Source: Wenzhouxiangella sp042310355
GTDB lineage: Bacteria > Pseudomonadota > Gammaproteobacteria > Xanthomonadales > Wenzhouxiangellaceae
DNA length: 64,000 nucleotides
Reading direction: 5' to 3'
Assembly (NCBI RefSeq): GCF_042310355.1
Contig: NZ_JBHJMR010000001.1
Coordinates: forward strand, 124,001 to 188,000
Shown in pieces: positions 34,861 through 43,313 of the stretch. Below the pieces are notes generated by a model. The model was not told where the DNA came from. It ran no database searches and worked only from the letters and a program-made list of their open reading frames with translations. The position numbers and the translations under genes were made by a program. Numbering within the stretch: position 1 is the stretch's first letter; the number at the start of each line of letters is the position of its first letter.

Positions 34861-35595
34861 TCAGAAGCGCAGCCCGATTGCGGTCGAGAATACCCAGGGG
34901 TCGATGTCGGCCTTGATGCGGCTGGCCAGGTCGACTTCGAAGCCGTCGCCGTCGATCGTTGTCGAGCGCAGTTCCGCGTCGGCCTCGATGTCGATCCAGC
35001 GCAGGTCGAAGTTGACGAACCAGGCGTCGTTGAGCGCGACGTCGGCACCCAGCTGCAGCGCGATACCGAAGGAGTCGTCGATCGACATGTCGGTGCTTCC
35101 ACCGGCGTAGTCGGTGCCGAGCGCGGCGTTGGACGTGCCGATGATGCCCTGGTGCAGGGCTTCGGTCGTCTGCTCGTCGAAGAACTTGGTGTAGTTCAGG
35201 CCCACGCCGGCGTAAGGTCGGAATGTCTGGTCGGGGCGGAAGTGATACTGCAGGCTCAGGGTGGGCGGCAGGTGCTTGGTGCTGCCGAGCTTGCCCAGAC
35301 CCGCCAGGGCGCCGTCGCCTTTGACGCTGTGGCTGAACGGCCAGGCGGCGAGCAGCTCCACGCCCAGGCGATCACTGGCCATGTAGGTGAAGTTCACCAC
35401 GGGCCGGATGTCTTCGTCGACATCGATCTGGTAGGTGTCGAGCTCGATGCCCTCGAACACGAGGTTCTGGCTGTCGACGTCGGGCGAGACGTAGCCGAGC
35501 CCGAGCCGGACCAGCCAGTCGCCCTGCGACTGCGCCATGGCGTCAAGGGAAAACAGGGCCAGTGCGGCCACGATCAGGGTTTTCTTGTGGTTCAT
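34861..35595 (-). CDS. ompW: OmpW family outer-membrane protein
   Basis: 244 residues: signal peptide to AMA-Q near residue 21, an eight-stranded-barrel pattern (LVRLGLGYVSPD, PTLSLQYHF, FRPYAGVGLNYTKFF, FGIALQLGADVAL, WFVNFDLRWIDIEAD) and a C-terminal phenylalanine for BAM recognition. OmpW forms a small barrel with a hydrophobic channel. In enterics ompW is controlled by FNR and oxygen; a matching FNR-like box and -10 lie upstream here. Ribosome-binding site GGAGGC. Confidence 0.88.
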   Translation of the reverse strand: MNHKKTLIVAALALFSLDAMAQSQGDWLVRLGLGYVSPDVDSQNLVFEGIELDTYQIDVDEDIRPVVNFTYMASDRLGVELLAAWPFSHSVKGDGALAGLGKLGSTKHLPPTLSLQYHFRPDQTFRPYAGVGLNYTKFFDEQTTEALHQGIIGTSNAALGTDYAGGSTDMSIDDSFGIALQLGADVALNDAWFVNFDLRWIDIEADAELRSTTIDGDGFEVDLASRIKADIDPWVFSTAIGLRF

Positions 35596-35637
35596 TCTGG
35601 TGCCTCCATCGGCGGTTAGGGGTCTGTGACGAAGCGC

Positions 35638-35679
35638 AGTCTATGCTCGGTCGGCCGGTGCGAAATTGACTGGCATCAA
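35638..35679 (-). promoter_or_regulatory. FNR/ANR-like box and -10 element for ompW
   Basis: TTGAC-TGGC-ATCAA (35666-35679) differs from the FNR consensus TTGAT-N4-ATCAA at one base. On the minus strand a TAGACT -10 lies at 35643-35638; with a start near 35631 the box centres at -41.5, the class II activator position. The ompW start codon follows about 36 nt downstream. Regulation is inferred. Confidence 0.55.
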
Positions 35680-35762
35680 CTTTGCGAGAATCCCCGCTGG
35701 CGGCTGGCGTGGACGAGTTGGTGATACCATTGCAGCGCTGCCCAATCCGGAATTTTCGCCCC

Positions 35763-37019
35763 ATGTTCGACAAGACTTTCACCATTGCCGGGTTCGATGA
35801 GGAACTGACTTCCGCGATGCGTTCGGAAGAGCGCCGCCAGGAGGAACACATCGAGCTGATTGCCTCGGAAAACTACGCCAGCCCGCGCGTGATGGAAGCC
35901 CAGGGCTCGGTGATGACCAACAAGTACGCCGAGGGCTACCCGGGCAAGCGCTACTACGGTGGATGCGAGTTCGTCGATATCGCCGAAAACCTCGCCATCG
36001 AGCGCGTCAAGAAGCTGTTTGGCGCCGGCTACGCCAACGTCCAGCCGCACTCGGGTTCGCAGGCCAACCAGGCCGTCTACCTGGCCCTGCTCGAGCCGGG
36101 CGATACGATCCTCGGCATGGACCTGTCCGAGGGTGGGCACCTGACCCACGGCGCCAAGGTCAACTTTTCCGGCAAGCTGTTCAATGCCGTCCACTACGGC
36201 CTGGACCGCCAGACGGGCGAGATCGACTATGCGCAGATGGCCGAGCTGGCGCGCGAGCACAAGCCGAAGATGCTCATCGGTGGCTTTTCGGCTTACTCGC
36301 GCGTGGTCGACTGGGCGAAGATGCGACAGATCGCCGACGAGGTCGGTGCCTGGTTCATGGTCGATATGGCGCATGTCGCCGGACTGATCGCCGCCGGTGT
36401 TTATCCCAACCCGGTACCGCATGCCCATGTCGTGACGTCCACGACCCACAAGACCCTGCGCGGTCCCCGCGGCGGCATCATCCTGGCGGCCGGCGATGAC
36501 GAGAAGCTGGTCAAGAAGTTTCAGTCACTGGTGTTCCCCGGCTGCCAGGGCGGGCCGCTGATGCACGTCATCGCCGCCAAGGCGGTGGCTTTCAAGGAAG
36601 CGCTCGAACCGGGCTTCAAGGGCTACCAGCAACAGGTCGTCGATAACGCGCGCGCGATGGCCGAGGTCATCATCGAGCGGGGTTACAAGGTCGTTTCCGG
36701 CGGCACCGACAACCACCTGTTCCTGATCGACCTGATCGACGCCGATATCACCGGCAAGGACGCCGAGGCTGCCCTGGGCCGGGCCAACATCACGGTCAAC
36801 AAGAACACCGTGCCGGGCGAGCCGCGCTCGCCCTTCGTCACCTCCGGCCTGCGGATCGGAACCCCGGCGTGCACCACGCGCGGGTTCACCGAGGACGACA
36901 GCCGCGAGCTGGCCGGCCTGATCTGCGACATCCTTGACAACATGGGGGATGAGGCCGTGGAGTCGCGGGTGAAGGAGGCGGCGCTGAAGCTGTGTCGGAA
37001 GTATCCGGTTTATGGTTAA
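35763..37019 (+). CDS. glyA: Serine hydroxymethyltransferase
   Basis: 418 residues from ATG 35763 (MFDKTFTIAGFDEELTSAM). PLP enzyme interconverting serine and glycine with one-carbon transfer to tetrahydrofolate. The lysine motif TSTTHKTLRGPRGG (about 224-237), YAEGYPGKRYYGGCEFVD and NVQPHSGSQAN are intact. An in-frame extension upstream to 35682 overlaps the ompW promoter region and is rejected. A heptamer array begins 4 nt after the stop codon. Confidence 0.97.
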   Translation: MFDKTFTIAGFDEELTSAMRSEERRQEEHIELIASENYASPRVMEAQGSVMTNKYAEGYPGKRYYGGCEFVDIAENLAIERVKKLFGAGYANVQPHSGSQANQAVYLALLEPGDTILGMDLSEGGHLTHGAKVNFSGKLFNAVHYGLDRQTGEIDYAQMAELAREHKPKMLIGGFSAYSRVVDWAKMRQIADEVGAWFMVDMAHVAGLIAAGVYPNPVPHAHVVTSTTHKTLRGPRGGIILAAGDDEKLVKKFQSLVFPGCQGGPLMHVIAAKAVAFKEALEPGFKGYQQQVVDNARAMAEVIIERGYKVVSGGTDNHLFLIDLIDADITGKDAEAALGRANITVNKNTVPGEPRSPFVTSGLRIGTPACTTRGFTEDDSRELAGLICDILDNMGDEAVESRVKEAALKLCRKYPVYG

Positions 37020-37023
37020 CCGA

Positions 37024-37257
37024 GGTTTCAGGTTTCAGGTTTCAGGTTTCAGGCGGCAGCTGCGGGCATTGCGGGGCGGCCTGGCCGCGGAAGCAACGTG
37101 CCGGTCTGAAACTCATGACTCCCCAAGCTCGAGCAGCATTCAGGCCACGAAAGAACTAGCCATTCGGTTTGCAACGCGGGTTCGCGGCGCAGCCGCCCCG
37201 CATCGCTTAGCGGCCGCCGCCCTGAAACCTGAACCCTTAAACCTGAAACCTTCTTAA
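37024..37257. repeat. Inverted pair of GGTTTCA heptamer arrays
   Basis: Left array: four perfect GGTTTCA units (37024-37051). Right array on the opposite strand: TGAAACC, TGAACCC, TTAAACC, TGAAACC (37223-37250). The GC-rich flanks inside the pair also partly mirror (GGCGGC versus GCCGCC). The pair spans the whole glyA-nrdR spacer: it starts 4 nt after the glyA stop and ends about 6-12 nt before the nrdR ATG. The roughly 165-bp core (37059-37220) has no evident gene. Confidence 0.8.
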
Positions 37258-37262
37258 CCTCC

Positions 37263-37769
37263 ATGTGGTGCCCCTTCTGCAATCACACCGATACCCGCGT
37301 GGTCGACTCGCGGCTGGCTTCCGACGGTTTCCAGATCCGCCGGCGTCGTGAGTGTGCCGCTTGCGGGGCGCGTTTCAATACGCTCGAGACCCCGGCGCTC
37401 AAGGCGCCCAACGTGATCAAGTCCGACGGTTCGCGCGAGGCATTCGACGAAGACAAGCTCAGGCGCGGCATGCTCAAGGCGCTGGAGAAGCGGCCGGTCG
37501 AGACCCAGCTGGTCGAGCGCGCCATTCGCAAGCTGGTGCGGGAGGTGCGCACGCTCGAGGAATCCGAGATTTCGAGCCAGCAGCTGGGCGACTGGGTCGC
37601 CGCCGAGCTGTCCCGGCTCGACAAGGTCGCCTACGTTCGTTTCGCCTCGGTCTACCGTCGCTTCGAGGACGTCCAGGCTTTCCGCGAGGAAATCGAGAAG
37701 CTCGAACGCGACAACCCGGGCATCATCGATCGCCGCCAGATTCCGCTGCTGGATGAAGACGAGCGATGA
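37263..37769 (+). CDS. nrdR: Transcriptional repressor NrdR
   Basis: 168 residues. An N-terminal zinc ribbon (CPFC ... CAACGARF, Cys3/6/31/34) is followed by an ATP-cone domain (VIKSDGSREAFDEDKLRRGM). NrdR represses ribonucleotide reductase genes in response to dATP/ATP. The ATG at 263 lacks a good Shine-Dalgarno because the heptamer array runs almost to it. It precedes ribD, as in many Proteobacteria. Confidence 0.96.
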   Translation: MWCPFCNHTDTRVVDSRLASDGFQIRRRRECAACGARFNTLETPALKAPNVIKSDGSREAFDEDKLRRGMLKALEKRPVETQLVERAIRKLVREVRTLEESEISSQQLGDWVAAELSRLDKVAYVRFASVYRRFEDVQAFREEIEKLERDNPGIIDRRQIPLLDEDER

Positions 37770-37791
37770 TGGTGTGCTTGCGGATTGGATA

Positions 37792-38868
37792 ATGTCTTTC
37801 ACCGCCGACGATCACGGATTCATGGCCGAAGCGCTCCGTCTCGCCGAGAAGGGGCGGTTGACGGCCGATCCGAATCCGGCGGTCGGCTGCGTGATCGTCA
37901 GCGAGGGCGTGGTCGTTGGACGCGGCTGGCATCGGGTCGCCGGCGAGCCGCATGCCGAAACCCTGGCCCTGCAGGAAGCCGGGGCGCGTGCGCGCGGGGC
38001 CACCGCCTACATCACGCTCGAGCCCTGCAGTCATCACGGCCGCACGCCGCCCTGTGCCCGTGCCCTGGTCGAGGCCGGCGTGACCGCCGTGATTTCGGCC
38101 ATGCCCGATCCCGACCCGCGGGTGGCCGGCAGCGGCCACGACCTGCTGGCCCGCGCCGGCGTCATCGTGCGCACGGGGCTGATGGAGTCGGTTGCGAGCG
38201 AACTCAATCGCGGCTTTGTCAGCCGGCATCAACGCGGCCGCCCCTGGGTTCGCGTCAAGCTGGCCACCAGCCTGGACGGCTTCACTGCCGGCCCGGACGG
38301 TCGCTCGCAGTGGATTACCGGGGAGTCGGCGCGGGCCGATGTGCAGCAGTGGCGGGCGCGGGCTTCGTGCATTCTCACCGGCATCGGTACCGTCCTGGCC
38401 GACGACCCGCGGTTGAACGTTCGCCTGAGCGGTTTCGATCGCCCGCTGCTGCGCCTGGTGGTGGATTCGAGGGCGCGCCTGCCCGACGGCCTGCGCCTGG
38501 CCAGCCTGCCCGGTCCGCTGGTCGTTGCTACCTGCGCCGAGCCGCGCGCGGTCGAGGGCGTGACCTGGTGGCAGCTGCCGCCGGACCTGTCGGGTCGCGT
38601 CAGTCTGCCGGCGCTGATGGGGCGCCTGGCCGAGCGTGATATCAATACCGTTCATGTCGAGGCCGGGCCGACTCTCTCCGGCGCCCTGGTCGCCTCCGGG
38701 CTGGCCGATGAACTCCTGATCTACCAGGCGTCCTGCCTGATCGGCCGCGGGCGGCCGCTGCTCGAACTGCCGGGGATGGAAAAATTCGATGATCGCCTCC
38801 ACCTTGACCTGATCGACGAGCGCCGGCTCGGCCCGGACCGTCGATTTCTCTACCGTCGGACCTCCTGA
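37792..38868 (+). CDS. ribD: Bifunctional pyrimidine deaminase/reductase
   Basis: 358 residues from ATG 37792 (MSFTADDHGFMAEALRLAEKG). The N-terminal deaminase domain has HAE (PHAETLAL) and PCSHHGRTPPC zinc motifs; the C-terminal reductase domain has VKLATSLDGFTAG and NTVHVEAGPTLSGAL. It catalyses the second and third steps of riboflavin synthesis. An in-frame ATG at 37753 inside nrdR would extend the protein without family support. Confidence 0.95.
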   Translation: MSFTADDHGFMAEALRLAEKGRLTADPNPAVGCVIVSEGVVVGRGWHRVAGEPHAETLALQEAGARARGATAYITLEPCSHHGRTPPCARALVEAGVTAVISAMPDPDPRVAGSGHDLLARAGVIVRTGLMESVASELNRGFVSRHQRGRPWVRVKLATSLDGFTAGPDGRSQWITGESARADVQQWRARASCILTGIGTVLADDPRLNVRLSGFDRPLLRLVVDSRARLPDGLRLASLPGPLVVATCAEPRAVEGVTWWQLPPDLSGRVSLPALMGRLAERDINTVHVEAGPTLSGALVASGLADELLIYQASCLIGRGRPLLELPGMEKFDDRLHLDLIDERRLGPDRRFLYRRTS

Positions 38869-38878
38869 GAGTTCAGCC

Positions 38879-39475
38879 ATGTTCACCGGAATCGTCCAGG
38901 CCGTTGGAACGGTCAGCCGGATCACGCCCGCCGAGGCGGGTTGCCGCATGCGAATCGACTGCGCCGAGCTTGCCCCGGGCGCCTGGCGGGAGGGCGACAG
39001 CGTGGCCGTGGCCGGCTGCTGCCTGACTGCCCTGGCCATCGATCAGGCGGGGTTTTCCGCCGACCTTTCGGCCGAAACGCTCGAGCGCACCAGCCTGGGC
39101 GGCCTGGAAAGCGGCGCTCCGGTCAACCTCGAACCCGCCCTGGCCGTCGGTGATCGTCTCGGCGGCCACCTGGTCAGCGGTCACGTCGACGGGCTGGCCG
39201 AGGTGGTCTCGATCCGGCCGGCCGGCGAAAGCCGCATCTTCCGGTTTCGGGTGCCCGAAGCCCTGGCGCGATTCATCGCCGAGAAGGGTTCGGTCACGCT
39301 CGACGGCGTGAGCCTGACCGTCAACGCCGTCGACGGGCGGGCGTTCGAAGTCAACCTGATTCCCCACACCCTGGCCGTGACCACACTGGGCCGGCTCGAG
39401 CCCGGCCATCACGTGAACCTGGAGGTCGACCTCCTGGCGCGCTATCTCGAACGGCTGACAGGAGCCCGACAATGA
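38879..39475 (+). CDS. ribE: Riboflavin synthase alpha chain
   Basis: 198 residues with the two-fold lumazine-binding repeat, starting MFTGIVQAVGTV, and the GGHLVSGHVDG motif. It dismutates two lumazines into riboflavin. 10 nt after ribD; its stop overlaps the ribB start (ATGA at 39472). Confidence 0.96.
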   Translation: MFTGIVQAVGTVSRITPAEAGCRMRIDCAELAPGAWREGDSVAVAGCCLTALAIDQAGFSADLSAETLERTSLGGLESGAPVNLEPALAVGDRLGGHLVSGHVDGLAEVVSIRPAGESRIFRFRVPEALARFIAEKGSVTLDGVSLTVNAVDGRAFEVNLIPHTLAVTTLGRLEPGHHVNLEVDLLARYLERLTGARQ

Positions 39476-40587
39476 GTTTTGATTCGATCGAATCCATCCT
39501 TGAGGATATTGCCGCCGGTCGCATGGTCGTGATGCTCGACGACGAGGACCGTGAGAACGAGGGCGACCTCGTCATGGCCGCCCCCCTGGTTCGTCCCGAG
39601 GACATCAACTTCATGGCCCGCTACGGCCGCGGACTGATCTGCCTGTCGCTCACGCGCGAGCGTTGCCGGCAGCTCGGCCTGCAGCTGATGGTCCGCGATA
39701 CCGACCGTCACCATCAGACCAACTTCACGGTCTCCATCGAGGCGGCGACCGGCGTGACCACCGGCATTTCAGCCTACGATCGTGCCCACACCATTCGAAC
39801 GGCCGTCGCGCCCGACGCCGGGCTCGACAGCCTGACCCAGCCGGGACACGTGTTCCCGCTCATGGCCCAGCCCGGCGGCGTGCTGGCCCGTGCCGGCCAT
39901 ACCGAGGCGAGCATGGATCTGGCCCTGCTTGCCGGCCAGGAGCCGGCCGGGGTTCTGGTCGAAATCCTCAACGAGGACGGCACCATGGCCCGTCGACCCG
40001 AGCTGGAGGCTTTCGCCAGGCAGCACGAGCTCAAGATGGGTACGGTCGCTGACCTGATTCGCTACCGCATGAGCACCGAGCAGAATGTCGAGTGCGTGCA
40101 CAGCCAGGAAGTGGGCACCGCGCACGGCGCGTTCCGGCTGAAGGTCTTTCGCGACCGCATCACCCAGCGACTGCACTGGGCGCTGATCCGGGGAGAGATC
40201 CGGCCCGACGAACCTTTTCCGGTGCGCGTGCACGTGCCCGAGCTGCTCGGCGATGTCATGGGCATCACGGAACCGGGTTTCGGCATGCCCCTGGATGCGG
40301 CCATGGCCGATATCGCGCGCCGGGGCCAGGGCCTGGCCCTGGTGCTGGGCTATGATGAAGACGACGCCGATCGCCTCGCCGGCCTGAAGGACGGCGGCAC
40401 CGGCCCCGACGGCGGCGCGCACAGCCAGGCGGCCCACGAGCTTCGCAGCTACGGCATCGCCGCGCAGATCATCGCCGAGCTGGGTATTCGTCGCATGCAG
40501 GTCTTCGGCGCGCCGAAGCGACTGCATGCGCTCGACGGTTTCGGCCTCGAGATTACCGACTATGTCGTTCCCGAAGGAGAGGGCTGA
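39472..40587 (+). CDS. ribB: DHBP synthase with degenerate RibA-like domain (RibBX)
   Basis: 371 residues. The N-terminal 3,4-dihydroxy-2-butanone-4-phosphate synthase domain is intact (DDEDRENEGD at 23-32; GHTEASMDLALLAG). The C-terminal GTP-cyclohydrolase-II-like domain lacks the zinc cysteines: where GCH II has SLRCDCG, this reads GDVMGITEPGFGMPL. It therefore fits the RibBX type, in which the second domain is not a working cyclohydrolase. A functional ribA must lie elsewhere. Coupled to ribE and 6 nt from ribH. Confidence 0.88.
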   Translation: MSFDSIESILEDIAAGRMVVMLDDEDRENEGDLVMAAPLVRPEDINFMARYGRGLICLSLTRERCRQLGLQLMVRDTDRHHQTNFTVSIEAATGVTTGISAYDRAHTIRTAVAPDAGLDSLTQPGHVFPLMAQPGGVLARAGHTEASMDLALLAGQEPAGVLVEILNEDGTMARRPELEAFARQHELKMGTVADLIRYRMSTEQNVECVHSQEVGTAHGAFRLKVFRDRITQRLHWALIRGEIRPDEPFPVRVHVPELLGDVMGITEPGFGMPLDAAMADIARRGQGLALVLGYDEDDADRLAGLKDGGTGPDGGAHSQAAHELRSYGIAAQIIAELGIRRMQVFGAPKRLHALDGFGLEITDYVVPEGEG

Positions 40588-40593
40588 GCAGAC

Positions 40594-41055
40594 ATGAGCA
40601 ATGAGCATCCCGCCAGCGAAGGCAGCCGTATCGGCATTGCCGTCGCCCGCTTCAATCCGGACGTGACCAACCTGCTGCTGGCCGGCTGTCGCCAGGCCCT
40701 GCTCGACGCCGGAGTGGACGAGACGCGCATCGACGTCTTTCCCGTCCCCGGCGCCTGGGAGCTGCCCCTGGCGGCGCGCGAGCTGGCCGATTCCGGGCGC
40801 TACGAAGGGGTGATCGCCCTCGGTGCGGTGGTCCGGGGCGAAACCGCGCATTTCGACTTCATCTCCGCCGAGTGCGCCCGGGGGCTGCAGCAGACCCAGC
40901 TCGAGACCGGCCTGCCGATGGGTTTCGGGGTGCTTACCCCGGAAGACGGCGAGCAGGCCATGGAGCGCGCCGACCCCGAACGCAAGAACAAGGGCCGGGA
41001 AGCGGCCCTGGCCGTGCTCGACATGATCGCGTTCAAGCGCGAGGTTGCTTCATGA
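40594..41055 (+). CDS. ribH: Lumazine synthase
   Basis: 153 residues, family length. Motifs VARFNPDVTNLLLAGC, PVPGAWELPLAA, IALGAVVRGETAHFDFI and the MGFGVLTPED substrate loop are present. It condenses the RibB and RibD products to 6,7-dimethyl-8-ribityllumazine. The stop overlaps the nusB start (ATGA at 41052). Confidence 0.96.
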   Translation: MSNEHPASEGSRIGIAVARFNPDVTNLLLAGCRQALLDAGVDETRIDVFPVPGAWELPLAARELADSGRYEGVIALGAVVRGETAHFDFISAECARGLQQTQLETGLPMGFGVLTPEDGEQAMERADPERKNKGREAALAVLDMIAFKREVAS

Positions 41056-41513
41056 GTCGACGCCGGACCGTCAGCCCGTTCGAACCCCGCCGCCGCGCGC
41101 GCCGTCGCGCCCTGCAGGCGCTCTACCAGTGGCAGATCAACGACGATTCGGCCGCGGCGATCATCGAACAGTTCCGCGAAGAACAGAATTTCAAGGGCGT
41201 CGACGAAGCCTACTTCGAAACCCTGGTGCGCGAGGTCGTGGCCAACCGCGAAGCGCTCGACCGAATGCTCGAGCCCCACGTGCGACGGGTCGATGCCAGC
41301 CTCGACCAGATGGAGCGCGTTGTCCTCAGGCTCGGGGCCTGCGAGCTGGTCCACCATCCCGAAACGCCCTACCGGGTGATCATCGACGAGGCCGTCGAGT
41401 TGACCCACCGTTTCGGCTCGGAGCAGGCGCATACCTTCGTCAACGGCGTTCTCGACCGGCTCTCCAGGGATGTCCGCGCGACCGAGCGTGAACTCGCCGG
41501 CGGCGATGGGTGA
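41052..41513 (+). CDS. nusB: Transcription antitermination factor NusB
   Basis: 153 residues from ATG 41052, the all-helical NusB fold with RRRARRRALQALYQWQIN start and RVIIDEAVELTHRFGSEQAHTFVNGVLDRLSRD end. NusB pairs with S10 (rpsJ, at the start of this window) on boxA RNA of rRNA operons. It follows ribH as in E. coli and overlaps thiL by 8 nt. Confidence 0.95.
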   Translation: MSRRRTVSPFEPRRRARRRALQALYQWQINDDSAAAIIEQFREEQNFKGVDEAYFETLVREVVANREALDRMLEPHVRRVDASLDQMERVVLRLGACELVHHPETPYRVIIDEAVELTHRFGSEQAHTFVNGVLDRLSRDVRATERELAGGDG

Positions 41514-42444
41514 ATTCGAACTGATCGACCGCATCCGCGCTCGTGCACGCCCCGGAAACGGGGTGGTCACGGGCATCGGCGATGATGCCGCCGTCCTCTC
41601 GCCCACGCCGGGGCACGAGCTGGTTGTCACCACCGATTCGCTTGTGCTCGAGCGTCACTTCACGGCCGGGTGGCCGGCGGCCGATATCGGCCATCTCGCC
41701 GCCCAGGCCAACCTCAGTGACCTGGCCGCCATGGCCGCGCGACCGCGCTGGGCCTTGCTGGCACTGACCCTTCCCGAGCCCGACGAAACGTGGCTCGACG
41801 GCTTTCTCGACGGTTTTCTCGACGCGGTGGGCGCGCATGCCGTGGCGCTCGTCGGCGGCAATCTGGCGCGCGGCCCCCTCAATATCGGCGTCGAGCTGAT
41901 CGGTGAGGTCCCGGCCGGTGAGGCCGTGACCCGGCGCGGCGCGTTCCCGGGTGATCGCATCGTGGTCACCGGAACCCCGGGCGATGCCGCGGCGGCCCTT
42001 CGCCTGGGCGAGGCGGCCGGCAGCGGCCTGCTCGAGCGCCTGCGGCGCCCGCAGGCCCGGGTCGAGGCCGGCGAAGCGCTACGGGGCCGGGCGCGGGCCA
42101 TGATCGATCTATCCGACGGGCTCGTGGCCGACCTGGGGCACATGCTCGGGGCGGGGCAGGGCGCCGAACTCGATCTGGACGCCCTACCGGCTTCCGCGGC
42201 CCTGACCGAGGCCGTCCCCGATCCGGTCGAGCGACAGCGGCTGCAGGCCGGCGGCGGCAGCGACTACGAGCTGCTGGCGGTTCTGGCGCCCGAGGCGGAC
42301 CTGGGCGCCCTGACCCGGGCGGCCGGTGTCGCTCTGACCGAGATCGGACGGGTCACCGACAGCGAACGCATCATCCTGCGTCCGTCCGGAATCGAACTGC
42401 CCGCCCAGGGCGCTGCCGGCTGGGACCATTTTCGCGATGACTGA
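41506..42444 (+). CDS. thiL: Thiamine-monophosphate kinase
   Basis: 312 residues from ATG 41506 (MGEFELIDRIRAR). PurM/ThiL fold with GIGDDAAVLSPTPGHELVVTTDSLV, LSDLAAMAARPRWALL and MIDLSDGLVADLGHML. It makes thiamine pyrophosphate from TMP. An upstream in-frame ATG at 41470 lies further inside nusB and is less likely. Overlaps both nusB and pgpA (8 nt), so nusB-thiL-pgpA are coupled. Confidence 0.94.
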   Translation: MGEFELIDRIRARARPGNGVVTGIGDDAAVLSPTPGHELVVTTDSLVLERHFTAGWPAADIGHLAAQANLSDLAAMAARPRWALLALTLPEPDETWLDGFLDGFLDAVGAHAVALVGGNLARGPLNIGVELIGEVPAGEAVTRRGAFPGDRIVVTGTPGDAAAALRLGEAAGSGLLERLRRPQARVEAGEALRGRARAMIDLSDGLVADLGHMLGAGQGAELDLDALPASAALTEAVPDPVERQRLQAGGGSDYELLAVLAPEADLGALTRAAGVALTEIGRVTDSERIILRPSGIELPAQGAAGWDHFRDD

Positions 42445-42928
42445 CCGGGCCACGACACGGCAGGTGGCGCTGGGCTCGGTCGACGGCTTCCTGGCCTTCG
42501 GTTTCGGCAGCGGCTTGTCGCCCGTCGCCCCCGGCACGGCCGGCAGCCTGGCGGCCGTTCCGCTGGCCCTGCCGCTGGTCTACCTGCCGCTTCCGGCGGC
42601 TATTGCCGTGATCGCCGCGGCCTTCGTTTTCGGCGTCTGGTTGTGCGGACGGGTGGGGCAGCGCCTGGGCGTGCACGATCACAGCGGCATCGTCTTCGAC
42701 GAGTTCGTGGGGCTGTGGCTGGTCCTGGTCCTGGTCCCCTATCACTGGGGCTGGTGGTTGGCGGGCTTCGCGCTGTTTCGGGTGTTCGACGCCGCCAAGC
42801 CCTGGCCGATCGGCTGGTTCGATCGGCGCGTTCACGGCGGCTTCGGCGTGATGCTCGATGATCTGTTGGCCGCGGGCTTCGCCCTGGCGGGCCTGTTGCT
42901 GGCCGAGGCGCTGCTGCCGGGCGTGTAG
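42437..42928 (+). CDS. pgpA: Phosphatidylglycerophosphatase A
   Basis: 163 residues with four membrane helices and the PgpA motifs GFGSGLSPVAPGTAGSL and HDHSGIVFDEFVGLW, then RVFDAAKPWPIGWFD. It dephosphorylates phosphatidylglycerol phosphate. The nusB-thiL-pgpA order is conserved in Gammaproteobacteria. It converges with yraN, 10 nt apart. Confidence 0.94.
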   Translation: MTDRATTRQVALGSVDGFLAFGFGSGLSPVAPGTAGSLAAVPLALPLVYLPLPAAIAVIAAAFVFGVWLCGRVGQRLGVHDHSGIVFDEFVGLWLVLVLVPYHWGWWLAGFALFRVFDAAKPWPIGWFDRRVHGGFGVMLDDLLAAGFALAGLLLAEALLPGV

Positions 42929-42938
42929 AACGCCGGCT

Positions 42939-43313
42939 TCAGCCGGAAAGCTCGAAGGCGCCGGGAATCCAGCGCAATTGCCCCTCCTTGCCGTCGATGC
43001 CGACCACGTCGAAGCGGCAGGCGTGTTCGCCCCATTCGGGCCGCGTCATCAGAAAGTGACGTGCGGCGCTGATCAGGCGACGCTGCTTGCGTTCGTCGAC
43101 GCTGTCGATGCTGTCAACGCGCGCGCCGGGTCCGCGCAGCCGCACTTCGACGAACGCGAGCACCTCGGTGTCGCTCGGGTTGGGGTCGAGCATGACCAGG
43201 TCGATCTCGCCGGCGCGGCACTGGTAGTTGCGCTCGACCAGCTTCAGGCCTCGCTCAGCGAGCCAGCGTTCGGCCCGCTCCTCCCCCTGCTCACCGCTGC
43301 GCCGACGGTCCAT
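42939..43313 (-). CDS. yraN: UPF0102 (YraN-like) protein
   Basis: 124 residues with the endonuclease-like core GEERAERWLAERGLKLVERNYQCRAGEIDLVMLD and VFVEVRLR (as LAFVEVRLRG). The E-x-D/E-x-K-like arrangement gives a predicted Holliday-junction-resolvase-type fold; no firm activity is established. It overlaps the end of lpoA by 23 nt and follows it, the usual lpoA-yraN pairing. Confidence 0.9.
   Translation of the reverse strand: MDRRRSGEQGEERAERWLAERGLKLVERNYQCRAGEIDLVMLDPNPSDTEVLAFVEVRLRGPGARVDSIDSVDERKQRRLISAARHFLMTRPEWGEHACRFDVVGIDGKEGQLRWIPGAFELSG

Noticed and set aside
37024..37257. Insertion sequence remnant or miniature transposable element
   Set aside because: Inverted repeats are present, but they are tandem heptamers, no target-site duplication is evident and no transposase fragment is visible. 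A mobile origin is not excluded, only unsupported.
37753..37791. Upstream in-frame ATG as the ribD start
   Set aside because: It lies within nrdR and adds 13 residues with no family counterpart; the ATG at 37792 gives the usual RibD N-terminus.
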